From positions 744,001-808,000 of the forward strand of contig CAWBGY010000009.1 of assembly GCA_963788505.1 (NCBI GenBank): a DNA stretch of 64,000 nt. Direction: 5' to 3'. Both the position numbers and the translations under genes were made by a program. How positions within the stretch are numbered: position 1 is the stretch's first letter; every line of letters starts with the position of its first letter. The notes under the pieces were generated by a model. That model had not been told where the DNA came from. It did not search any database and saw only the letters and a program-made list of their open reading frames with translations. Of the stretch, positions 51,695 to 60,600 are shown piece by piece. The DNA comes from JAIQFF01 sp963788505 (GTDB lineage Bacteria > Acidobacteriota > Terriglobia > Terriglobales > Acidobacteriaceae).

Positions 51695-51945
51695 AGAGTC
51701 CTCATGAAGTGACTCCCGATGAATGCCTCGCTACGACACTCTTCAGGCAACAGGGTACGCCGTAAGTGTTCGGGCGATAATTTCAAACAATGTCGGTGTG
51801 GCGAGCTAATGGGAGAGAGATACTCGATTGTTGACACTTTTTACCAACAGCCCTCGGTCGGCCCCGGACCCGCCCGGATTGTGAGCGAAAACGCCTGTTA
51901 ACGACAGGTGAGAATCGCAGGCCACCGAATCCGCCTGTTCGAGGG

Positions 51946-52893
51946 TCAATCAGGATGACTGGGTCGCACGTGGGCACGACGGTGGGGGAAGTGGGAATGC
52001 GCGTGAAAGATGTGCTGACCAATGAAGTAGCCGAATACTCCTCCCACGGCCACGTCTGCAGGAAAGTGCCGCAAGCCAGTGACGCGTGTGACAGAAACCG
52101 TGGCGGCCGTGCCGTAAGCAAGAAATTGTACCCAGGGTTGCGGATACTCGTGTGCCAGCACGCTTGCCATAGACCAGGTCAGGCCGGAATGCTGCGACGG
52201 GAACGAACTGTTAAACGCATTGTTGACCCAAAAGCGACCGTGGCCGGAGCCTTCCAGCGGACGCTCCCGGCCGGCGATGAGTTGGGTCACGGCATCCACG
52301 ACGAGGGTGTTCCCGAGGGCTTCAAATCCTAAGAATCCAGTTTCCCGTGCATGTTCGTCTTTCCTCACGATGCCGGAAAGGTACAGCACCCCTGTTGTTG
52401 CCATGGTGGAATACAGGCCGACGTTGGAAATGCGTTGGCTGATGGTCAGATTGTTGTTCGAGATCGCGCCAGCGACATATCGATCCGTAGCGATGAGCCC
52501 GCCAGTTGTGACCAAGAAAAGAGCGTCCCACTTCAGATTCTGGCGATGGAACGGAGCGGAGTAGATCTCCTTCTGATCTCGCACGCCCCGCTTGACGAGC
52601 CCCACGAAGTTCCGATCAGGGTCCTGCCGGTTGGCGGGTTGCGGGTGATCTTGCTGCGGAGACTCGCCGGCGGCCGGAAACCCAAGACGGGAAACCGGAG
52701 CCTCGCGCTGCTTTAACGTGGATGGTGCCTCTGGCAATGTCGTTTCAGGCACCAGTTGCGCTTTCGCCGACGCGAACGACAGAACACCGACACACAGCGC
52801 CACACCGAGACATAGCCTCGCCACTTCACAGCCTCTCTCGACTTCCCCATTCAAGGGTTGCACTCCCTCTAGCATGGTTGTGGACATGTCCAA
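51946..52893 (-). CDS. PAP2-family membrane phosphatase
   Basis: 315 residues; the exact start is uncertain. After an N-terminal signal-like helix and a Pro/Gln-rich stretch, helices appear from about 135. The three PAP2 motifs are present: AGRERPLEG near the first, SSFPSQHSGLTWSMASVLA with the catalytic Ser-x-x-x-His, and SVTRVTGLRHFPADVAVGGVFGYF with Arg, His and Asp. It dephosphorylates lipid-linked phosphate such as undecaprenyl pyrophosphate or phosphatidate in the envelope. Actual substrate unknown. Confidence 0.88.
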   Translation of the reverse strand: MDMSTTMLEGVQPLNGEVERGCEVARLCLGVALCVGVLSFASAKAQLVPETTLPEAPSTLKQREAPVSRLGFPAAGESPQQDHPQPANRQDPDRNFVGLVKRGVRDQKEIYSAPFHRQNLKWDALFLVTTGGLIATDRYVAGAISNNNLTISQRISNVGLYSTMATTGVLYLSGIVRKDEHARETGFLGFEALGNTLVVDAVTQLIAGRERPLEGSGHGRFWVNNAFNSSFPSQHSGLTWSMASVLAHEYPQPWVQFLAYGTAATVSVTRVTGLRHFPADVAVGGVFGYFIGQHIFHAHSHFPHRRAHVRPSHPD

Positions 52894-53126
52894 CCGGTCA
52901 GTATATTCCGGGCTCCACGGAACGTTAGGGTAGTTGGCGATAAACCACGACAGCGCTCAAAACCCCATTTCGGGGCGGCTGGAACTTAGATTGGTACCGG
53001 GGTAGAGTATTGATCTCGCTCGTATGTTTTTCCCGTCAGAATCAACGCCCATTGCCCCTGCCTTCTGTGCCAAGGCAGCATGACCCCTTTCGAACAGCCC
53101 GTCAATTAGTTAGGTCAGTGAAAATG

Positions 53127-53894
53127 TCAGCGGATCGCATAACCGCCGTCGACACGAATGGTAGTCCCGGTAACGAAGTCCGAAGCCCGCGAGGCCAGGT
53201 ACACAGCGGTTCCGGCGACTTCCTCGGGTTGGCCCCATCGACCGGCGGGGGTCCGCGAAAGGATTTCGTCATTCAATGGCATGGTTTTGACGGGCGCCGT
53301 CATGTCGGTTTCGATCCAGCCCGGCGCGATCGCATTGACTTGAATGTTATGTGGGGCGAGCTCAATAGCCATCGACTTGGTCAGTTGGATGATTGCTCCT
53401 TTGGCTGCGCTGTAAGACGGGATGAGTCCGGATCCAAAGAACGAGTACATACTGCCAATGTTAATAATTTTCCCACTCTTACGACTAACCATCGATCTGG
53501 CAGCGAGCTTCGAAAGAAGGAAAACCGCATTGAGTTGGGTCTCGATGACGCTGTCCCAGTCCTCAGGTTTTTCATTTAACACGCCGCCGCTCAGCGACAC
53601 GTTGCCGGCATTATTTACCAGGATGCCGATGCCACCCAGTTCGCTCTCGACCCGGTTCAGCGCGGGCTCCAGTCCGGAGCGATCGGTGACATCCACCATC
53701 ACAGCCATCGCTGGAACACCGATTGCTTTCAATTCGGAAAGCACTCGCTGGTTTTTTTCGTGGTTTCGTCCCAACACCGCGACGGCAGCCCCGGCTTCGG
53801 CCAATCCGAGCGCAATGCCGCGGCCAATTCCGCCATTCCCACCCGTCACCACAGCTACCCGGCCGGTTAAGTCAAATAATGCCGGCGTTTTCAT
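53127..53894 (-). CDS. Short-chain dehydrogenase/reductase (classical SDR)
   Basis: 255 residues from ATG 53894 (MKTPALFDLTGRVAVVTGG). The cofactor loop is VVTGGNGGIGRGIALGL, NNAG is at LVNNAGNVSLSGG, and the catalytic Ser-Tyr-Lys is seen in NIGSMYSFFGSGLIPSYSAAKGAI. The C-terminal VNAIAPGWIETDM is standard. It resembles 2-deoxy-gluconate and gluconate dehydrogenases. A basic residue after the Gly-rich loop (LGRNHEK) would suit NADP or NAD, undecided. Sugar substrate is inference. Confidence 0.9.
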   Translation of the reverse strand: MKTPALFDLTGRVAVVTGGNGGIGRGIALGLAEAGAAVAVLGRNHEKNQRVLSELKAIGVPAMAVMVDVTDRSGLEPALNRVESELGGIGILVNNAGNVSLSGGVLNEKPEDWDSVIETQLNAVFLLSKLAARSMVSRKSGKIINIGSMYSFFGSGLIPSYSAAKGAIIQLTKSMAIELAPHNIQVNAIAPGWIETDMTAPVKTMPLNDEILSRTPAGRWGQPEEVAGTAVYLASRASDFVTGTTIRVDGGYAIR

Positions 53895-53970
53895 CAAGTA
53901 CCCCATTTCTGATTTATGGGATGCGTTCCATCTGTTAGAAAGAGATTTCAGAGGAACGATCGTCGCACGT

Positions 53971-56367
53971 TCAATTGTCCAATCTCACCTTCTTCATCAG
54001 CGCCACGTAGCGCGGTTCCGTATGGAGAGTATCGAAGACCCGGTCCTCTTTGAGCCACCCCATCCATTGCGAGTCGGAGGCATAAGCCTGTTCCAGGCAG
54101 TCCAAGGCGCGCTCGCGGTCGCCCAGGCCAAGATAAACGAGTGCCAGGTTGAAGGGCAGAACCTTGCCGTGTGACCCCTTTTTCAGTTCTTCCATCTCTG
54201 CCATCGCGTGGGCCCGGTCGCCCGAAGCTCCATATGCGTACCCGAGAAATGCGGTAACGAAGGCAGGCGACTCCATCGCTTTGGATTTTTGGAATTCCGG
54301 GATAGCGTCGCGGATCTTTCCCGCCTGGATGTCGATCCATCCGTATCCCCAGTAAGGAAAATAGAAGCTGGGATCGAGATCGGACGCCCTCCTGGCTTCC
54401 GCTTTGGCGGCCTGGTACTTATGCTGCCAGGCAAGTGCCATGATATTGTCCAGCGGGATTTGCGGAGACAGCGGATCCAGCTCGGCCGCGCGCTTGCCCT
54501 CGGATTCCGCCTCTTCCAACCGTCCCTGGAATGCCAGTCCCAGACCGAACTGGTCATGCGCGAAGGCGTAGTTCGGATTGAGGGCAAATGCCCGGCGAAA
54601 TTCGCTCTCGCAGCCCGGCCAATCAAATTCATAGAAAAGTTTGAATACCGCAAGGGACGTATGAGCCTCGGCAGCAGTGTCGTCGAGTTGAATCGCCTTC
54701 TCAGCCGCTGCCTTTGCTTTGGGCTTCGCTTCCGCGGCGGTAAGAACTCCTTCGTTGTAACCTGCCCACAGATAGGCATCGGACAGTCCGGAGAACGCCG
54801 GCGCAAAGTTCGGGCTTAACTTGACGGCCAATTCAAACTGCTCGATCGCCTTCTTCAGGTTTTCGTCGCTGGGGCGGTTAAAGAAATACCGTCCCTTCAA
54901 ATAGGCGTCGTGCGCCTCGGGATCGACGCTCCGCGCGCTGGCCAACCGTGACTGCTCGCTCGGGGTTAATTGAACGTTGATCTCACTTGCGATGGCTGAC
55001 GCTAATTCATCCTGGAGCGCCAGCACGTCGCGCGAGTTGCGTTCGAAGCTCCTGGCCCAGAGATGCTTGTCTGCCCGCGCGTCAATCAATTGCGCGGTGA
55101 TCCGCACTTTATCGCCGGCCCGCAGGACTGAACCTTCCACCACCGCATCAACGTTTAGCGTTTTCGCGATTTCGGGAGTCGGCGGCCGGTGCTCGCCTTT
55201 GAACTGCATCACTGAGCCCCGTGAGATCACCCGGAGCTGGCTGATGGTCGCCAGGTCTGTCGTCAATTCGTCGGTCATTCCCTCGGCGAAATAATCCTGG
55301 CCGGGGTCGCCCGAGTAATTATCGAGTGGAAGCACGGCAATGGACCGGATGGCATTCGGGCTCGTCACTGCCTCCGGCCCGCGGGGCCCCGTGCGCAACC
55401 ACCCGAAATGGGCGGCCAGATACACCATCAATCCGAGGAAGACCGCGAGACCGGCCACTGCCGGCCATCTCCGCCCAGCGGATGCGCCGGTACCGACCCG
55501 GTCCGGAATGGCGGCCCCGGATGAAGAGGCCAACCCGCTCAAATCGGCGCGTACATCCGCGGCGGACCCGTAACGATCCTCGGCCGACTTGGCCAGCAGA
55601 CGCTGCAACAGCAGCGTCATCCCTTTTGGGATGTCGTGATCGAGATCGGGAGGATCGCGGAGCACGGCCGAGAGGGTTTCAACCGTTGATTGTTTCCGGA
55701 ACGGATGCCGTGCCCCAGCCATCTCAGCCAGCACTACGCCGAAGGAAAACAGGTCCGAGCGTATATCGAGCGGCAAGCCCTTCACTTGTTCCGGTGACAT
55801 GTAATCGGGCGTGCCCAGGATTGTTCCCGGTGCCGTTAATTGCGGGTTTGCGCTATCGAGGGTCGCATCGTCCGGCCTGCCCGGATCGGCCAATCGCCGG
55901 GCCAGACCGAAATCCATGACTTTCACGTGACCTTGTTGAGTCAGCATGATATTTGAGGGCTTGAGGTCACGGTGCACAATCCCCCGCTCGTGGGCCTCCT
56001 GCAGCGCCTCGGCGATCTCGCCCGCCAGGCGAAGGGTTTCCGGCAGAGGCATCCGGCCGTTCCGCAGCCGGTGATCCAGCGTTTCTCCGGCGACATATTC
56101 CATCACCAGGAACACGGCATCCCCTTGTTCGCCAATTTCGAAGATTTTGCAAATGTAGGGATGATCCAGTGCGGCTACTGCCATGGCTTCACGGCGGAGA
56201 CGTTCCTGTGCTTGCCGGTCAGCTGCCAGGGCGGACGGCAGCAGCTTGATGGCGACTTGACGATCGAGCCGTGGATCGCGCGCCTGGAACACAACCCCCA
56301 TACCGCCCTCCCCAATCGGGGCAAGGATCTCGTAGGGACCAAGGTGAGCGCCGGCAGCTAGGGTCAT
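53971..56367 (-). CDS. Membrane serine/threonine kinase with TolB-N-like and TPR domains
   Basis: 798 residues. The kinase domain at about 12-272 has GEGGMG, Lys41, HRDLKPSN and DFGL; GTPDYMSPEQ follows. One membrane helix lies near residues 300-322. The outer part begins with a TolB-N-like fold (SIAVLPLDNYSGDPGQDYFAEGMTDELTTDLA, about 340-460), then seven or more TPR-like pairs to residue 790. Such kinases sense external cues and phosphorylate cytoplasmic targets. It is divergent from the receptor gene by 482 bp. Confidence 0.92.
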   Translation of the reverse strand: MTLAAGAHLGPYEILAPIGEGGMGVVFQARDPRLDRQVAIKLLPSALAADRQAQERLRREAMAVAALDHPYICKIFEIGEQGDAVFLVMEYVAGETLDHRLRNGRMPLPETLRLAGEIAEALQEAHERGIVHRDLKPSNIMLTQQGHVKVMDFGLARRLADPGRPDDATLDSANPQLTAPGTILGTPDYMSPEQVKGLPLDIRSDLFSFGVVLAEMAGARHPFRKQSTVETLSAVLRDPPDLDHDIPKGMTLLLQRLLAKSAEDRYGSAADVRADLSGLASSSGAAIPDRVGTGASAGRRWPAVAGLAVFLGLMVYLAAHFGWLRTGPRGPEAVTSPNAIRSIAVLPLDNYSGDPGQDYFAEGMTDELTTDLATISQLRVISRGSVMQFKGEHRPPTPEIAKTLNVDAVVEGSVLRAGDKVRITAQLIDARADKHLWARSFERNSRDVLALQDELASAIASEINVQLTPSEQSRLASARSVDPEAHDAYLKGRYFFNRPSDENLKKAIEQFELAVKLSPNFAPAFSGLSDAYLWAGYNEGVLTAAEAKPKAKAAAEKAIQLDDTAAEAHTSLAVFKLFYEFDWPGCESEFRRAFALNPNYAFAHDQFGLGLAFQGRLEEAESEGKRAAELDPLSPQIPLDNIMALAWQHKYQAAKAEARRASDLDPSFYFPYWGYGWIDIQAGKIRDAIPEFQKSKAMESPAFVTAFLGYAYGASGDRAHAMAEMEELKKGSHGKVLPFNLALVYLGLGDRERALDCLEQAYASDSQWMGWLKEDRVFDTLHTEPRYVALMKKVRLDN

Positions 56368-56849
56368 GTCCGTCCCACGGATTCTACGCTAGTTGAATAT
56401 GCTGGTTGACGGATTACGAATGGCTGGCGCGCAACCCGGAAGTAGTCCTTGCGATTAGTCCCGGGAAACGCCCTCGCTGGCGAAGAGCCGGCTTGCCGTT
56501 ACTAATCTGGCCAACTTCCTCGAATCTGATGTGATCTGTAACTCGAACTGCCGATTTCTTTGCCCGTCGCTCAGGAGAAATCTCAGCGTCTGTCCGCGGC
56601 GGAGCTGCCGGAAGCCGACTTCTGGCTCTGTCCGCAACGAGCACGGCGGCGAACCGGAGCCTCCTCAGCCAAACCTTATCCCTTTACGGGTGACTGGCCG
56701 CTCGGTCCTTCGACGGTGATATACTGCTGCGCATTCTGCACGGCGCGCTCGGATCATGAGGAGGCTTCGAATGCCCTTGTGTGTCAGCCAGAGTTGGTTT
56801 TGCGTTCTGGCTCGACGGCCAAGAATTGAAGCGATGAGTGGGGTGGTCT
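56368..56849. other. Intergenic region between kinase and receptor genes
   Basis: 482 bases between divergent genes. No ORF is convincing. TATACT at 56720-56725 could be a -10 box for the receptor, and GAGGAGG at 56758-56764 precedes a non-conserved short frame. Nothing else was recognised. Confidence 0.45.
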
Positions 56850-59800
56850 ATGCGGCACGTCGGCCCGCTTGCAACGTCCCGAACCTGTATTTGCTTGGTC
56901 CTTCTTACCTTTTCGCTTGGCGCGTGGGCACAAGTTCAGGACGGCGAAATCACCGGCACCGTCGTTGATCCCTCAGGAGCCGTAGTCCCCGGCGCGAAGA
57001 TCTTCCTGCAAAATCCAAGTACACGTTATGAGATCCAGGCTCAGACCAACGCTGAGGGAATCTACATAGTCAGGGAACTGAACGTTGGAGACTATTTGGT
57101 GCGCGTCGAGGCGCACGGATTTAAGACTGCCGAGGCCCGCCATCTGATGCTCAACGCGGGCACCGTGCTACGCGTCGATTTCAAATTGCTCCTGGGGGAG
57201 CGTAGCGAAGTCGTAGAAGTTGCGGATGCGAGCATCCAGGTAAACACAGAAACCTCGCGGCTGTCCCAGACCGTGGACTCGGCCCAAATTGCGAACCTGC
57301 CGCTGAACGGCCGCAATGTTTACGATCTGATTCAATACTCTCCTGGCGCCACCAACATGCGCGGCATCATGTACGAAAGCGGTGCGAACACGGTGGTAAA
57401 TGGTGTACGCGAAAACTTTAACGGATTCCTTATTAATGGTGTTTCCAACAAAGGGTTGAGCGGAGGACCGGTCAATCAGCCCATCCAGGACACCGTGCAG
57501 GAATTCCAGTTACTAACCCTGAATAACTCGGCGGAATTCGGCAACAGCGCGGGAGCCATCACGGATTTGGTGACCAAGTCCGGAACCAATCAATTGCATG
57601 GCAGCCTGTGGGAATTTGTGCGCAACGACGTCTTCGACGCCAATCCATTCTTTGCCAACCATTTTCCGGATCCCGCAGATCGCCAGAAATCGCCGCTTCG
57701 ATTGAACCAGTTCGGAGGAACGCTCGGTGGTCCTCTGAAAAAAGATAAAATTTTCTTCTTCGCTGCATACCAGGGGGACCGCTTCCTGACTTCGAATCCG
57801 GATCAGGTTTTGGCTGAGTCTCCCCAATTCCGGGCAGCCACCATCTCTGCCTTTCCCAACTCGGTGGCAGCTCTCTTGTATTCGAGCTTTCCGTCTGCCT
57901 CTCAAGGCACGCCTCTCATCACGCTCCGCGATTACGTTACCAGCGGCGCATATTCGGGCTTCGGATTGCCAACCTTTGCCGACTATCTCTGTCCCACCCC
58001 CGATACCGGTATCACAGCAGCACTGTCGGGTAAATTCTCCCGGCTTTTCGGGGTGGAGCAGGCGGACATCGATCAAATGAATGCCACCTGCCCCGGGGGC
58101 TCGCCCTACAGTTCACCCCAGTCCGGCGCTTTTGATCGCGACAGTAACTTCCTGGTCAGTGTGTTGAGACCCGGTAACTCGCAAGTGGACCAAAACCTCT
58201 TCGACGGCAATGAGGCATCTCTGCGGTTGGACTATAACTTCAGCGCGAAAGACCGCTTCTTCACCCAGCTTAACTGGGCCCACTCCAGAAACAGATACGA
58301 TGCCAGCCCTAACTTGGGGCGCGGTTTTGTCAACCCTTCCACGACCAATACCCCTAACTTCCAATTTAGCTGGATTCACATTTTCACCTCCACCCTCCTG
58401 AACGAATTCCGTGCAGGCTATGCCGAAAACGGTTCCACAGTCGGGGTCACTCTTCCCGGTGTTCCATCCATCGGCTTTGACGATGGCACGCTGGGGTTCG
58501 GCTCTTACAATGGCTATCCCCAGACGTTCCGGGAAAACATTTACAACTACACCGACCTGGTTTCCATTAGCCGAGGCAAGCACAATCTGAAAGCAGGAGG
58601 AGAGCTGCGCCGCAACCTTGAGAACAGCGACTTCAATGCGGGACGTGCATCCTACTATTTTTTCGATTCTCTTTTCTTCGCCATCGACAGCCCGCACGCC
58701 GAAGCTGCTGGGGTAGACCCCGGAATCCTGAGCGGCGCGCCGGCTCACTTGGCGACCAACGTCCGGCACTGGCGCAACTGGGAAATCGGAGCATACCTGC
58801 AGGACGATTGGAAAGTCTCGAAGCGACTGACCTTGAACCTCGGCATTCGTTACGACCTCTATACCCGGCACACCGAACTGGATAACCTGGCGACCACCTT
58901 CCGGAAGGGGCCGGGAGAGAATTTCATCGACAACATTGCGACCGGTGCGGGGCAGATCAAGAATGCCAGTTCTCCATGCCCGGGCGATCCACTGGCCACC
59001 ATTGCGGGAGAATGCGGTCCGGGAGGTTTCGCCCCGGCCAAGTCGCTGGGTAAGGGAGATCATAATAACTTCGGCCCGCGAGTGGGTTTCGCTTCGGATT
59101 TGTTTGGCAACGGGAAAACCTCCCTGCGTGGCGCCTTCGGCATTTCGTATGAGGGAACGCTGTATAACCCACTCTCGAATAGTCGTTGGAATCCGCCTTT
59201 CTACTCGTTCAACAACGTTTCCAACGCCCTGGGTGGGGACGTGAATGACGTAGTCTATGGCCCTGTCGATGGTGGCAAGCCGACATTTCTCGGCCCAGCG
59301 CCGGCTGCGCAGCACTCTGGCACAGGCATACAGGCCACTGGGAATATCAGTGGTTGGGATCCATCCAATCCGCAGTTGGCGTTCCTCTCCTCGATCGTTT
59401 TTCCTGAAGGTATTCGGGATCCTTACGTTGAAAACTGGTTCCTGGGGGTGCAGCACCAACTGGCTTCTTCACTCACCGTCGAAATGAACTACGTGGGAAC
59501 GGCGGGACGCAAGCTGTTCCGCGCCGAGAGCGTAAACCGGATTCCAGGTGCGAAGTTGCCCGAAGGCACTTGTGTGACCGACACTTTTGGTCGGAAGTTG
59601 TGCAGCCAGATCGATACCAATCTGGCCAGCAACGGCATAGAGATCAATCCCGCAGGCAGGCTGAATCCTAACTACGGCAGGTTAAGAGTTTGGGAAAACA
59701 GCGTGAACTCGATTTATCACGGGCTTCAGCTTTCAGTCAAAAAGAAAATGTCCCATGGTTTGCAGTTCGATGGCAACTATACCTTCAGCCATTCCATAGA

Positions 59801-60545
59801 CGGCGGCTCGACATGGCACAGCGGATCCACCACTGCCAACGGCTTCGCGGCGGGCGACGCCTTCACGACCGATGCCACCTTGCCGCAACTCGACCGGGGC
59901 AATTCGACCTTCGATATCCGTCATCGCCTCACCTCCAACTACATTTGGCAACTGCCGTTCATGCGAAACCGGCACGGACTCGTCGCCGGCGCGCTTGCTG
60001 GCTGGCAGTGGAACGGCATATTTTCTTTGCAAACCGGCGCGCACTGGGAGCCATTCCGAGGGAGTAGTAACCCCAGACTGGTTCCACTCGTTCCGGGCGC
60101 ATGCGATGCGGGTACGTTCGATCCTTCGAAGTGTGTTAACCAGGGGGGCGACTACAATCTCGACGGCGAAGGCAACGACCGCCCGAATGCGATCGCGAAT
60201 AATATCCACGCCACCCACTCCCAATGGGCCGACGGCTTCAACCTGCCTGACAATTTCTTTACTGCCCCCTGCCTGGGGTGCGTGGGCGATCTCGGCCGGA
60301 ACACGTTTGTAGGCCCCGGCTATTGGGCGGTCGATACTTCCATCATCAGAATATTCCACGTTTCCGACAGGTACCAGCTTCAGTTCCGGGCAGAAGCGTT
60401 CAATGTCTTCAATCATACGAATTTTCAGCTCGGCGGAGCTACAGGACCAGCCGAGGGAAACAACCTGAACAACCCATTGTTCGGACAGGCCGGCGGCACC
60501 TCAAACCCGCGCAATTTGCAATTCGGTTTGAAGCTGAGCTTCTGA
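56850..60545 (+). CDS. TonB-dependent receptor, Oar-like, between two kinase genes
   Basis: 1231 residues from ATG 56850 (MRHVGPLATSRTCICLVLLTFSLGAWAQ gives a signal peptide; a GTG four codons upstream is possible). CarboxypepD_reg: GEITGTVVDPSGAVVPGAKI and GDYLVRVEAHGF. Plug: NGRNVYDLIQYSPGATNM, SAGAITDLVTKSGTNQLHGSLWEFVRND. The barrel ends LQFGLKLSF. It diverges from the tandem pair at 30-37 kb. Close flanking by two kinases, 55 bp from the second, suggests signalling linked to the same nutrient. Confidence 0.93.
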   Translation: MRHVGPLATSRTCICLVLLTFSLGAWAQVQDGEITGTVVDPSGAVVPGAKIFLQNPSTRYEIQAQTNAEGIYIVRELNVGDYLVRVEAHGFKTAEARHLMLNAGTVLRVDFKLLLGERSEVVEVADASIQVNTETSRLSQTVDSAQIANLPLNGRNVYDLIQYSPGATNMRGIMYESGANTVVNGVRENFNGFLINGVSNKGLSGGPVNQPIQDTVQEFQLLTLNNSAEFGNSAGAITDLVTKSGTNQLHGSLWEFVRNDVFDANPFFANHFPDPADRQKSPLRLNQFGGTLGGPLKKDKIFFFAAYQGDRFLTSNPDQVLAESPQFRAATISAFPNSVAALLYSSFPSASQGTPLITLRDYVTSGAYSGFGLPTFADYLCPTPDTGITAALSGKFSRLFGVEQADIDQMNATCPGGSPYSSPQSGAFDRDSNFLVSVLRPGNSQVDQNLFDGNEASLRLDYNFSAKDRFFTQLNWAHSRNRYDASPNLGRGFVNPSTTNTPNFQFSWIHIFTSTLLNEFRAGYAENGSTVGVTLPGVPSIGFDDGTLGFGSYNGYPQTFRENIYNYTDLVSISRGKHNLKAGGELRRNLENSDFNAGRASYYFFDSLFFAIDSPHAEAAGVDPGILSGAPAHLATNVRHWRNWEIGAYLQDDWKVSKRLTLNLGIRYDLYTRHTELDNLATTFRKGPGENFIDNIATGAGQIKNASSPCPGDPLATIAGECGPGGFAPAKSLGKGDHNNFGPRVGFASDLFGNGKTSLRGAFGISYEGTLYNPLSNSRWNPPFYSFNNVSNALGGDVNDVVYGPVDGGKPTFLGPAPAAQHSGTGIQATGNISGWDPSNPQLAFLSSIVFPEGIRDPYVENWFLGVQHQLASSLTVEMNYVGTAGRKLFRAESVNRIPGAKLPEGTCVTDTFGRKLCSQIDTNLASNGIEINPAGRLNPNYGRLRVWENSVNSIYHGLQLSVKKKMSHGLQFDGNYTFSHSIDGGSTWHSGSTTANGFAAGDAFTTDATLPQLDRGNSTFDIRHRLTSNYIWQLPFMRNRHGLVAGALAGWQWNGIFSLQTGAHWEPFRGSSNPRLVPLVPGACDAGTFDPSKCVNQGGDYNLDGEGNDRPNAIANNIHATHSQWADGFNLPDNFFTAPCLGCVGDLGRNTFVGPGYWAVDTSIIRIFHVSDRYQLQFRAEAFNVFNHTNFQLGGATGPAEGNNLNNPLFGQAGGTSNPRNLQFGLKLSF

Positions 60546-60583
60546 AGATGCGAACGGCCCGCACCTACAGGCCGAGCCAGGCT

Positions 60584-60589
60584 TATAAT
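60584..60589 (+). promoter_or_regulatory. Candidate -10 box of the PD40 kinase gene
   Basis: TATAAT perfect hexamer, 11 bases before the ATG at 60601. A transcript would start within about 5 nt of the start codon, so it would be nearly leaderless. There is no strong -35 and no ribosome-binding site. Confidence 0.4.
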
Positions 60590-60600
60590 TCCGAGCACCT